A stretch of 48,856 nucleotides of DNA. It comes from a virus. Below are positions 17,501 through 26,600 of this stretch, in pieces. A program made the translations under genes and the position numbers. Position 1 is the stretch's first letter. Each line of letters opens with the position of its first letter. Below the pieces are notes generated by a model. That model saw only the letters and a program-made list of their open reading frames with translations. It had not been told where the DNA came from and ran no database searches. Where the stretch lies: positions 1 to 48,856 of IMG/VR virus record IMGVR_UViG_3300029319_008427, one strand, 5' to 3'.

Positions 17501-19947
17501 ATGATCTTGCCTGTGCATTGGACCAAATTGGAGACTCTCTGAAAAACAGAATGCTTGGGAATAACCTTAATAATATCCCACTTAATCAACTAGTCTCAGA
17601 CCAAGATAAACGTAGGAATTTGTTTGGTATAAGTATTCCGTTTATTCCTATTGATGGTATATTCTCTTTCCTATTAAAATTAGTAATTGAATTATTAAAA
17701 CAAGTTCTTAGAGATATTTTAGTAGCTTTAGTTCAAGAGGCGCTAGAAAAATACTTAGACTGTGAGAATATACCTCTTTTATCGGAAGACTTGTCTAAGC
17801 TGGGAGATATTAAAAATCCTGCACAACTATTAGAATATGGTAAATCCCAACTGGCAGACCTAACAGCAGGGATAGATATGGACAAATTACTTAGTAAAAT
17901 AGGTATTGAGATTCCTAAAAATTTATTAGATGAAATATTCAAAAATATATCCAATGCTCTTAATTCTATGGAGATGCTTGCACTTTTGTCTGGTAACGCA
18001 GGTCCCCTAATCATGAGAATAGTTAGTGATCAATTTGGTGATGAACTATCGGATGATATGGTAGAGTTGCTATTTGAGAAGATAGGTGACAACATACCAA
18101 ATGAAATAAAAAATGATATTGTGCCTCAAGAGTATTATGTTGATTATTGTAACAGAGGTGATTTTGTTAGGGCCGCAGTTAAAGGCTTGCAATTGTTAAG
18201 AGACAAAGGACTTAGTGACGACGATATTAAAAATCAGGCTGATGACGAGATTCAGCGAGCCGCAGACAAGATAAAATCAATGTGTGATTTTGAAGACCTT
18301 GCTAACAATGCTTTGGTAAATGCACTCAATAACATCCCAGCCCCCGACGCTGTGGTTTCCGCACAAAATAGTGCAACATCAGCGATGAACGCTGGTACTC
18401 AAGCTATGATTGCGTCAGAAGTTAAACCATTTATACTAGGACGCACACCACCAGCTTACGGAGGATTTAAGATTCCTATCGCTGGTTACGGCACCAAAAA
18501 AATTATTAGAAATGGACCCCGTAATCAAGAAGATCCTGATGCTGGCGGCAATTTAGTTCTTAAAGGATCTGGTGGTCTTGGGGCAGAAAAAGTGAATATA
18601 AGTTATGATCGTGATAACGATCAATTTAGAGTTGGAGACATAAAAATTACTATCTCTAATCCAACAAAAGAAAACTCACAGATGTTGCCTAACGCACAGA
18701 TAAACGAAGTTAATGAAGTGGCTGACAACCAGATAACTATCATAGTTCACAAAACCAGTCTGAACACAGACAACCTGTTAGATGAGCAAGGTCAATTTAG
18801 GGAAGGACTGAAAGAACGATTAAAAAACAATAGAAATGTTCTAGTTTTCTTGCAAACACAGCCTGACAGAAATTATAACCTAATGAAAAGAACACGACGA
18901 GTGTCGAGAGGTCGTGAGGTGATCGAGCAAGACATCCCCGCACCTCGGACACAATATGGATTTCTTATTGATTTTCTCCTTTGGTTCCACCAAAGATCAA
19001 CATATGGTTTTGGCATTACAAGTGATCAAATTGTTAATGCCCATAGCGATGAAAGCGACGGCGAAGCAGCGTTTATACGACCACCCCAGCGTCATGAAGA
19101 GGGTAAATATCCATACCCATTTATGCAAAACCTTGTTATAGATCGAGGTAATAATATGGAAATATTTAATGCTTACTTTAGGAAAGATGATATTGACGCA
19201 AAAAAGAATTCAAGGCAAGAATATTTTGAGTCTGGGCTGTTCGATGCAGGCAAAGCATACACAAAATTGTTTGTTGAGGAGCCACCCTCATTAGTAAGGG
19301 CAGGACCACAATACGAAAAAAAGATTAAAAGAACAAAAGTTACCAAAGGAATATGTACTCGCATTATGCCGTTCCTAATTTCTATTTGGCCTGTGTTGGC
19401 TAGGTCAACAGGGAATAGGATAAGGTTCGCCGCCAGTGACCAAGGGGTTACAACAGATAGAGTTTTTAGAGAGATATTTGCTGACTACCTTACACGAAAA
19501 GTAACATTTATGTTAGAAGATGATGGTATATTAAACTTGTATCAAGAAATTTTATCCGAAGAGGATATAGGGATAGTTGATGTGGTACAAGCATTTTTAG
19601 ACGGCATTTTCGTGGATAACCCAGACACCAACAATTACTACCAATACGATCAAATAGATTGGAGAAGAATCGGTTTCGATGCAACTCAACCCGACGCAAA
19701 CTCAGATGATAGGTCCCGAGCAGGTCTAGCATTTACTCAGATCCAAAATTTATTTGGTTCAAGGCGCTTCGCAGGACTAAACGGTGGGCTGACTCGGAAC
19801 ATGTATCCTGTTGAGGTACTTCTAGCGGTGTCAACTATTTACTTAGACGCATCTTGCAACACGACTGATTTGCTTGGGATAACGTTCAAGCAGGCGACCG
19901 CAGCGGCAGATGAGGTAATAAAAAGACTGTATAGTCCAATCATATAG
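14503..19947 (+). CDS. Very large structural protein (1814 residues), unknown function
   Basis: This protein has no domain I can name. Residues 1-330 and about 460-860 are mixed alpha/beta; about 300-350 is charged coiled-coil-like (IISKKRDEDRAAAERE). Residues about 905-955 hold amphipathic helices (LLDQIKELNDLFDLV), then a Gly/Pro-rich hinge (about 957-975). A strongly hydrophobic helix pair follows at about 1040-1086 (IDGIFSFLLKLVIELLKQVL and on). An Ala/Asn-rich stretch lies at about 1280-1300. ATG at 14503 has AGGAAAA upstream. Placement between hub and gp25 suggests a baseplate component or a tape-measure-like protein; the hydrophobic block would fit one that contacts the membrane. This is inference only. 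Confidence 0.6.
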   Translation: MSHSFDDLYNLYNNQPEGADAEIQYFRDNGIRQINFQRVGDRGTIVMEDAQGVVHQAEGQIPQSEEAQPIPEDDLGYDPRITSEPLSKEERSLIDPNPDTSFFVSISAFHGSGIPQNLFNELEIDNQGNWFNTYRESLRFRYNPPSESINDPTSPEDLRRIIETSKIKFKYRFIKQNAIKLKKLEFPFNVKTRAANANPRNFRQPAVQVGFTILDAIYFATLHPHIIAGLRLTGGSARFPRYSFLYLENMANDDAPGTAMAREVMVNRGMFVQTATAPTRKPIVPTTAQTTLTKPEEKEIKAISDAIISKKRDEDRAAAERETGTTRNAIAQLDQTKPLGREILFRGDLQANPRVWVSQLPTATSQEDISQVGNIVASHLNRITQEAGDDGLIDEARQNIWANVDEYMGDFYDTTSDPEKNKLDYEIKRSGRYVFIQKLLKTPSPSVSAEDQQSDEAAIASANRSSESYNFDDWTTNAPPDRGSVVCYLNTRYPESLSPEGQSSYFAVMRAPVGVDTQEQYSTQAATLRNLMYQALCKNYGKPVTDIPSEIRYEQKPFFYPRPNAAPLVVLIIRKEEFDDIAAFGNIKSDLDDLTLQKTILASQLRSIKNISFDLQTMDVLYKRVAKTVDRYARIVRRQGLRQSDIGVNLKKVKNLLEQFPDRIRRALTYNGVFPEPSDQIEMGFTNEFEPLHIIHKSKMYFGGFKRATIPNELAKLNNMPDGPMLTDEEVAGLQNQPDVMQFPSQLRSEENFFGPYGKTHFGYVFYVLDIDKPEYASQEVPWVDFVREFTYPPPQIKPTTVNNKPKLSDDEDDDLPTLDLTADATEIEGDDLISGTEVAYVDKAQTPDTKQRVTTASQEAISAARQPSFLEKKKKLETKAKNFEPLVEDAIMNCGNLPNLLDQIKELNDLFDLVLDGISLDELFAALRDSLLQDLQKLFAMKDLAEGYTPDIISGATAPGGPGVGPGAGAGGLSEDVLTARAAKLVCSPSSQFNDFLQNDLACALDQIGDSLKNRMLGNNLNNIPLNQLVSDQDKRRNLFGISIPFIPIDGIFSFLLKLVIELLKQVLRDILVALVQEALEKYLDCENIPLLSEDLSKLGDIKNPAQLLEYGKSQLADLTAGIDMDKLLSKIGIEIPKNLLDEIFKNISNALNSMEMLALLSGNAGPLIMRIVSDQFGDELSDDMVELLFEKIGDNIPNEIKNDIVPQEYYVDYCNRGDFVRAAVKGLQLLRDKGLSDDDIKNQADDEIQRAADKIKSMCDFEDLANNALVNALNNIPAPDAVVSAQNSATSAMNAGTQAMIASEVKPFILGRTPPAYGGFKIPIAGYGTKKIIRNGPRNQEDPDAGGNLVLKGSGGLGAEKVNISYDRDNDQFRVGDIKITISNPTKENSQMLPNAQINEVNEVADNQITIIVHKTSLNTDNLLDEQGQFREGLKERLKNNRNVLVFLQTQPDRNYNLMKRTRRVSRGREVIEQDIPAPRTQYGFLIDFLLWFHQRSTYGFGITSDQIVNAHSDESDGEAAFIRPPQRHEEGKYPYPFMQNLVIDRGNNMEIFNAYFRKDDIDAKKNSRQEYFESGLFDAGKAYTKLFVEEPPSLVRAGPQYEKKIKRTKVTKGICTRIMPFLISIWPVLARSTGNRIRFAASDQGVTTDRVFREIFADYLTRKVTFMLEDDGILNLYQEILSEEDIGIVDVVQAFLDGIFVDNPDTNNYYQYDQIDWRRIGFDATQPDANSDDRSRAGLAFTQIQNLFGSRRFAGLNGGLTRNMYPVEVLLAVSTIYLDASCNTTDLLGITFKQATAAADEVIKRLYSPII

Positions 19948-19958
19948 GAGCCTAAAAA

Positions 19959-20360
19959 TTGCCAAAAGTAGGAATTTCCCCAGCATTACCGTTAGCATAT
20001 ACTAAAGAGGATGGACCCTACGGGTTGAATAAAACTATTAGAGATTCGATTCAGCAGAATTTTAAAAACCTTCTCTTAACCACAAAGGGGGAAAGAGTTA
20101 TGATACCAGAATTTGGCGTAGGGCTTCGTTCATTCTTATTTAGGAATTTTACAACTTCCCTTCTAGAAGAAATTAGAGCGGAGATTAATAGACAAGTGGC
20201 GATATATCTTCCGTTTATCGAAATTACAGAATTAGATTTTCTAACCTCAGACGAGCAACCAGACGATATAGGGCTAAATCAGATCAATCTAAGAATAAGG
20301 TATGAAATTCTACCAATAAACGAGGCGGATACGCTTACTATATTTGAATCGGCAAACTAA
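19959..20360 (+). CDS. 25: gp25-like baseplate wedge protein
   Basis: A 133-residue GPW/gp25-family protein with LPLAYTKEDGPYGLNKTI, then TTKGERVMIPEFGVGLRSFLF and a helix of Arg/Glu, all family traits (G.R...PEFG..L). Length equals that of T4 gp25 (132). The start is TTG at 19959: it has an AGGAG Shine-Dalgarno at 19946-19950 and there is no upstream ATG, so TTG is probably genuine. gp25 is part of the wedge and touches the sheath initiator in T4. It is followed by gp6, as in other T4-like phages. Confidence 0.88.
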   Translation: MPKVGISPALPLAYTKEDGPYGLNKTIRDSIQQNFKNLLLTTKGERVMIPEFGVGLRSFLFRNFTTSLLEEIRAEINRQVAIYLPFIEITELDFLTSDEQPDDIGLNQINLRIRYEILPINEADTLTIFESAN

Positions 20361-20386
20361 ATATATTTTAGTAGGAGTTTGTTTTA

Positions 20387-22174
20387 ATGGCTAAAAGACC
20401 AGTGAATTATGTCAGTCGTGACTTTGAAAGTATAAAACAATCATTAATCGACCATGCAAAACGTTATTATCCCGACACTTTTAAAGATTTTAACGAGGCT
20501 TCATTTGGTGCTTTAATGCTGGATGCTGTGTCATATATTGGCGACAACTTATCATTCTATGTTGACTACCAGGCAAATGAAAGCTTCTTAGATAGTGCGC
20601 TGGAAACAGATAATATAAATAGAATTGCTCGTCAAATGGGCTATAAGCAGACAGGCACAACTGCCACAGAAGGCATATTAACAATATACATTCTTGTCCC
20701 TGCCGCAACAACGGCCAGAGGACCAGATCCTGAGTATATGCCGATAATGAAAAAAGGAAGCACTTTTAATTCTGACGCTTCGGGTGTTTTTACGTTGCAG
20801 GAAGACGTAGATTTTTCAGATCCCTCTAACGAAGTGGTGGTGGGTCGTGTTGACGAGAATACTGGCGATCCGACGTATTATGCAATTAAGGCTAAAGGCA
20901 GAGTTATTTCAGGAGAACTAAACCAAGAAACATTTTCCGTTGAGGAATATACAAAGTTTTTGCGCTTGCAGATGGAAGGATTAAACATTAGCGAAGTACT
21001 CTCGGTAACAGACTCCGAAGGAAACGAATATTTTGAAGTACCTTATTTGTCACAAAACGTTATTTATGAACAAATCGTAAATAATGCCTCAGACAAAAGC
21101 GTTGTGCCCTATAACTTAAGAATCAAGCCTGTGCCAAGAAGGTTTATGACAGATTTTATAGATGGCGAAGTCTTTTTACAATTCGGTTTTGGATCAGAGG
21201 GGAATCTTACTGGTGACTTGATAGCGGACCCTGCTGATGTAGTGTTGAATGTGCATGGTAGAAATTATGTAACCGATGATAGTTTTGATCCAAGTAATCT
21301 AATAAAAAGTGATAAGTTTGGTGTTGTTCCCACGGACACAATTCTAACAGTAATATATCGATCAAACAGCACTGATACTGCAAATGCAGGAGTTAATACA
21401 ATAACAACTCCTGGGTCGATAAATCTAGTTTTTAAAAATACAAATTCTTTAGACATCAACATCACCAACTTTATAGAGTCATCGATAGAAAGCACTAATG
21501 AGTCAGCAATAATTGGTGACGTCTCAGCCCCAACACAAGAAGAGATAAGAATGAGAGCTTTTGATTCGTTTGCTTCACAGAACAGAGCGGTAACAAAGCA
21601 GGATTACATTGCGTTGTGTTATCGTATGCCTGGAAACTTTGGATCTATTAAACGAGCCGCTATAGCACAAGACAGAGATTCATTCAAGAGAAACTTAAAT
21701 TTGTACGTTATTTCTGAGGATCAAGACGGAAATTTTATAAATCCTCCAACTTCTTTATTAAATAATTTAAAAACTTGGCTAAATCGGTATAAAATGATAA
21801 ATGATACGATTGATATATTGCCAGGCAGAATTGTCAATCTACAAATTGATTTTGAGGTATTGACAGATTTGGAATCAAATAGATTTGATGTTATAAGTTT
21901 ATGCATTGAGCGTCTAAAAGAAGATATGGCCGTCAAAAAGAACATTGGCGAGCCATTCTATATAACTGATATATTCAAGACATTAAATAATGTCCCAGGC
22001 GTAGTTGACACTATCAGTGTTAACGTAGATACAAAGACAGCGGCTGGATATAGCCAGTTTCCATTTGATATAGAACTTAATACGAGTCCTGATGGTAGAA
22101 TTTTATATGCTCCATCTACTGTGGTGTTTGAGATTAAGGATTTTGACCAAGACGTTCAGGGGGTTGCACGATAA
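20387..22174 (+). CDS. 6: gp6-like baseplate wedge protein (Baseplate_J)
   Basis: A 595-residue protein starting NYVSRDFESIKQSLIDHAK, then FNEASFGALMLDAVSYIGDNLSFYVDYQANE, a signature of gp6 in T4-like phages. The later RMRAFDSFASQNRAVTKQDY and the C-terminal NNVPGVVDT block fit the Baseplate_J domain. T4 gp6 is 660 residues. It forms the (gp6)2-gp7 wedge heart in T4 and is therefore a core virion protein. The start has TAGGAG at 20371. It ends at 22174 in a TAATG junction with the next gene. Confidence 0.85.
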   Translation: MAKRPVNYVSRDFESIKQSLIDHAKRYYPDTFKDFNEASFGALMLDAVSYIGDNLSFYVDYQANESFLDSALETDNINRIARQMGYKQTGTTATEGILTIYILVPAATTARGPDPEYMPIMKKGSTFNSDASGVFTLQEDVDFSDPSNEVVVGRVDENTGDPTYYAIKAKGRVISGELNQETFSVEEYTKFLRLQMEGLNISEVLSVTDSEGNEYFEVPYLSQNVIYEQIVNNASDKSVVPYNLRIKPVPRRFMTDFIDGEVFLQFGFGSEGNLTGDLIADPADVVLNVHGRNYVTDDSFDPSNLIKSDKFGVVPTDTILTVIYRSNSTDTANAGVNTITTPGSINLVFKNTNSLDINITNFIESSIESTNESAIIGDVSAPTQEEIRMRAFDSFASQNRAVTKQDYIALCYRMPGNFGSIKRAAIAQDRDSFKRNLNLYVISEDQDGNFINPPTSLLNNLKTWLNRYKMINDTIDILPGRIVNLQIDFEVLTDLESNRFDVISLCIERLKEDMAVKKNIGEPFYITDIFKTLNNVPGVVDTISVNVDTKTAAGYSQFPFDIELNTSPDGRILYAPSTVVFEIKDFDQDVQGVAR

Positions 22175-23655
22175 TGGCTATCAAATTGTACGATGCGACT
22201 CAAGATAATACTATAACAAATGCGTTTAAGGCAGACCTTTTGACAAGAGCAACAGGCTCTAATATGGGTGCTGCTGATATATTAGAAACTTTTGTCATTC
22301 ATGGACAAACCTCAGCAAGTATTAATTCTCAGAATGCTGAAGAAGCAAGAATATTGTTGCAATTTGATATAGATAAAATTTCAACCGACAGAAATAACGG
22401 AGTTATCCCAACTTCTGGTAACGTTGACTTTATTTTAAAAGTTAAGAACGCTGCTCATGCTGACACTTTGCCCGACAATCTTACATTAGACGTTAAAATT
22501 ATTTCGTCTAGCTGGGATGAGGGTCGTGGTTTAGATATGGATGGCTACAAAGACATAGGACAGTGTAGCTGGACTAAAAGAACATCGGGCGCAGACTGGA
22601 ATGGGACAGGGAGTGATTATTTTACAGATGTGAATGTAAATAACTTTTCAGCATCTGTGTTGTTCCCAAACGGTGATGAAGATTTAGAGCTAGATGTAAC
22701 ACCAGCAGTAGAAGACTGGATTGCTGGCACTCGTAACAACTATGGCTTTCTAATTAAAAACACAGATTCAGCCATCTCTGGCAATATCGGATCACTTTTT
22801 ACAAAAAGATTTCATGCTAGAAGCACAGAATTTTTTGTTAAAAGACCAGTGATTGAGGCTCGGTGGGATGACTCTTCCAAAGATCATCGGGCAAGCTTCT
22901 TTCTTAGTAGTTCTATTTTGTCTGCGGCAGATAATTTAAATACTTTGTTTTTGTATAACAGATTCCGAGGGAACCTAACTAATATTAGTGGCTTGTCAGA
23001 GGATGCGCTCAGTGTTTCTTTTTATACAGCTTCGTCTGGCGGTACTCCAATTGGAAGTCCAGCTATTGTAACGGATGCTACGGGTGCCGCAGTTACAGCC
23101 GTTGAGTGTGGCAGGCAAATACTAAACGGGGTTAGAGCAACTGGTATATACACTGCATCTTTTGCAGCCACTAGTTCAGAAGCAACATTGTTTGATGTTT
23201 GGTTTAGTGGGTCAACACAATTCTTTACGGGGTCGTTTAAACCTAACTCTACTGCGCCAAATCTAGAGGATAGAACTGAGCCGTACTTTAATAAATTGAC
23301 AAACTTAAAACCAGTGTATCACAAACTAGAAAAGCCACGCCTACGTCTTTTCGCCAGGCCCAAGAGGTGGCAACCAACCATATACACTGTTGCGTCTGTT
23401 GACCAAGAGAATACGATTATAGAGGATGCTTATTATAAGGTCTTCCGCCTAGAGGACAACGAAGAGATTGTTTCTTATGGCACTGGAACCATGAAATATA
23501 GTAGGCTCTCATATGATGTTAGCGGTAATTACTTTGACTTGGACATGACTCCATTTGAAGAGGGGTATTCTTACGGAATACAGCTAGCGTACTATTTACA
23601 AGGACAGTACAAAGAACAAGAAGAGATATTCAAATTCAGAGTTGAAGAGCCCTAA
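22174..23655 (+). CDS. Structural protein with DNRLRE-like domain
   Basis: A 493-residue protein. Residues about 1-215 resemble a DNRLRE (CBM96-like) beta domain: LYDATQDNTI at the start, ILLQFDID, the region around SSSWDEGRGLDMDGYKDIG, then W.....G.DWNG and TPAVEDWIAG..NNYGFLI. This fold is common in surface-exposed and carbohydrate-contacting proteins. The C-terminal half is beta-rich with Ser/Thr-rich turns (residues about 240-360) and ends in another beta domain (PVYHKLEKPRLRLFARP). It starts at the gp6 stop (TAATG) and precedes the giant gene. It is likely a peripheral baseplate or fibre-attached protein. Confidence 0.65.
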   Translation: MAIKLYDATQDNTITNAFKADLLTRATGSNMGAADILETFVIHGQTSASINSQNAEEARILLQFDIDKISTDRNNGVIPTSGNVDFILKVKNAAHADTLPDNLTLDVKIISSSWDEGRGLDMDGYKDIGQCSWTKRTSGADWNGTGSDYFTDVNVNNFSASVLFPNGDEDLELDVTPAVEDWIAGTRNNYGFLIKNTDSAISGNIGSLFTKRFHARSTEFFVKRPVIEARWDDSSKDHRASFFLSSSILSAADNLNTLFLYNRFRGNLTNISGLSEDALSVSFYTASSGGTPIGSPAIVTDATGAAVTAVECGRQILNGVRATGIYTASFAATSSEATLFDVWFSGSTQFFTGSFKPNSTAPNLEDRTEPYFNKLTNLKPVYHKLEKPRLRLFARPKRWQPTIYTVASVDQENTIIEDAYYKVFRLEDNEEIVSYGTGTMKYSRLSYDVSGNYFDLDMTPFEEGYSYGIQLAYYLQGQYKEQEEIFKFRVEEP

Positions 23656-23657
23656 GT

Positions 23658-26600
23658 ATGAGCATAAAAAAGTTATTTGACGCAAAAAAAGCAGGTACAC
23701 TCGGCGGCAACACCGCAACAACACTGAAAAAGCTTGGGGACAATGTAGAATCCCCAGAGCAGGTTAAAGCTGCGCTTGCTAGAGCTAGCAACTTTACACC
23801 AAAAATCGATTTTTCTGACCCAATTAATTTTGTAAAATACGGATCAGCGTATCGCTACTATTATGATACATTTGTATATATCAAGGATTTTTATCCTTAT
23901 GATGGCAGTTCAAGAGAAAAGATAGAATTTTATAATAGTCTTTCGCCGTTTGAACAACACATCATAAATAACGAGTACCCAAGGACAACTGGATATGTAA
24001 CCATCGGAGCCACTTATGGCACAGATGGATCAGCAACTGCTGGCTATACAACACCTACAACTGCCGAGTACATACAGTTCAAAGGCGGACCTCATAGCGG
24101 AACATTTTTTGCCACAGGTTCAGGGTTAAGTAATAATTTAGAGTTTGGCGGAGTCAGTGGGTCAACAGTTGAATTTTATTACAACAAGACAGAGTTTGAT
24201 AGCTCCACTTCGTCTCCAACAGAGGTAATCCTAGATGTTTGGAATGGTGTGGCAAGCGGATCACATGATTATGGACGCTTAACCATTGAGACAGTTTCGG
24301 GCTCAGCGGACAGATTTTATGTTTCGTATCAATCAGGGTCAAGTGGTGTATTCAAGGCAGCAGTTCCAACCGCAGGCGGACTAACACTAGGAAGTGGTTC
24401 TTGGGATCATTACGCATTTGTGTTTTCTAATAGTGGCGCTTCCACCTCCATTGATTTATATGAAAACGGAACATGTAAACAAAGCAATATCCTAACTGGA
24501 TCTTCTATTAATTTGGTAACAGGAAGCCTGATAGGACGCATCGGCGCATTACGCACAACCCCTGGACCAATACAGCCAGGATCATATTCTGGTGTCTCCG
24601 CAGGTGACGGCAAATTATCTGCATCTCTAGATGAATTTAGGTTTTGGAAAGAGCCAAGAACAGCGGAAGAAATCGGTCGCAACTGGTATATGGCCGTTAA
24701 TGGTGGCGCTAATACCACTCTCAATAACTCTGGGCTAGGTGTTTACTTTAAATTTAATGAAGGAATTACGGGTGACTCAACAACTGATAATGTTGTTTTA
24801 GATTACTCTGGCAGGCTTTCAAACGGCGAATGGACAGGGTATTCAACTTCTGGAACTAGAAATACAGGGTCTGCAATAGTATCTTCCAGTGCCGCAGGAT
24901 TTGAAGAGGCAGATCCAATTATATATGGGAATCACCCAACGTATTTGTCCAGACGAGAAAATCTGTCTAATCTTGGTCTTACATATGATTACAATAATAA
25001 CTCAAGTTTGTATTACACTATGCCTGGGTGGATTATCGACCAAGACGAGCAAAACGGCGAGGATCTAGCCAAACTAACACAAATAATGGGAAGTTATTTA
25101 GATACCTTATATGCACAAATTGGCGGGGTTCTGTCGGTAAAGGATGTTGTCTACCCAACGGGAAGCGTACAGGAGTCACCCAATAATGACAGATTGTTAT
25201 CTTCATTGGGCTTTGAGGCACCAGATTTATTTGATTCTGTAGGGGAGATAGTAAGATTTTTAGACAAAGATGACAAGAGACCATTAGAATCATCTATACA
25301 TCAGATAAAGAATATAATCTACAGAAACATATACAATAATCTATCTTATATCTTAAAGTCCAAAGGGACCAGAAAATCTTTTGGTAACACTCTCCGATGC
25401 ATGGGGATAGACGAAAAAATAGTTAAGATTAGTACATATGCAGATAATGTAGAGCAGCTTTTAACTAGCAGTTACAAAGCAATTCCCACAGAAAAGAGAT
25501 TTGTTGATTTTACTGGTCTTAGACGCTTTGATGATTCAGCAGCGACCGTGTATCAATATTATTATGCAGATGGGTATGACGGCGGCTCAAGCGGCTTATT
25601 ATCAGGAAATCTTGACTTAGGTGACAATGCTTTCACTTTGCAAGCGGATATGATATTCCCTCTTAGGCCAAAACCAAATGATAAATCATATATTGAGCCA
25701 ACCTCACCTAGTGCATCTTTGTTTGGGTTTCACACACCAAACATAACAACCACCACATCAACTGATACAACGTGGGCATCTAACACAATAGATTTTGGCT
25801 TGCAGGTTTATGCAATCCATGCAGTCACCGATTATTCAGAAATTACTAGTCCAGTTGCTGCTTCCAGAGATGCGTATTTTTTAGTTGCTGATAGGCTTGG
25901 AAATATACTTTTACAGTCTAGCACACAAAAAGAAGTTTATAATAATACTCGTTGGAACATTGCCCTTTCGGTACGCCCTAAGACATATCCATTTTCGCAA
26001 GAGGTGGATGGTACAGATAATGAGGACCAGTCTTACGTTGTAGAGCTATATGGTACAAGTTATGATTTAGAAGAAAAAAGATCGTCATTTGATGTCAGCA
26101 CAACAGTTAATTTTACAACAGGATCTTCTACCCTTACCTCTGCTAAGAGAATTTACGCTGGTGCACATAGAGAAAACTTTAGCGGCTCGCTACTAACAAG
26201 ATCAGATATTAGACTTAACTCTTGTCGTTTTTGGAATAGTTTTCTAACTTCTTCTGTGGTTGATCAACAAGCTAAGGATGCCGATGCATATGGCTTGATA
26301 CATCCCTATAGAAATGTTAAAACATTCCAAACAAGTGGATCAAGTGTTTATATACCAGCAATAGAATCCCTAGCTCTAAACTGGGATTTTGAAACTGTCA
26401 CAGGAAGTGATGCACAGGGTCAGTTTAGAGTTGATGACTTTTCTTCGGGATCAAATTCAATCGCCTATGAAAATAATTATCAAGTAGAGTACGCAGGGAC
26501 GGTGCAACGTCACCACTCTGCTCGTGGTGATTTCTTTAAAGCAAATGACACCCCAGCCAGAAAAGAATACTTCCCATCATTAAGGTTGCAGGCTCCAGAG

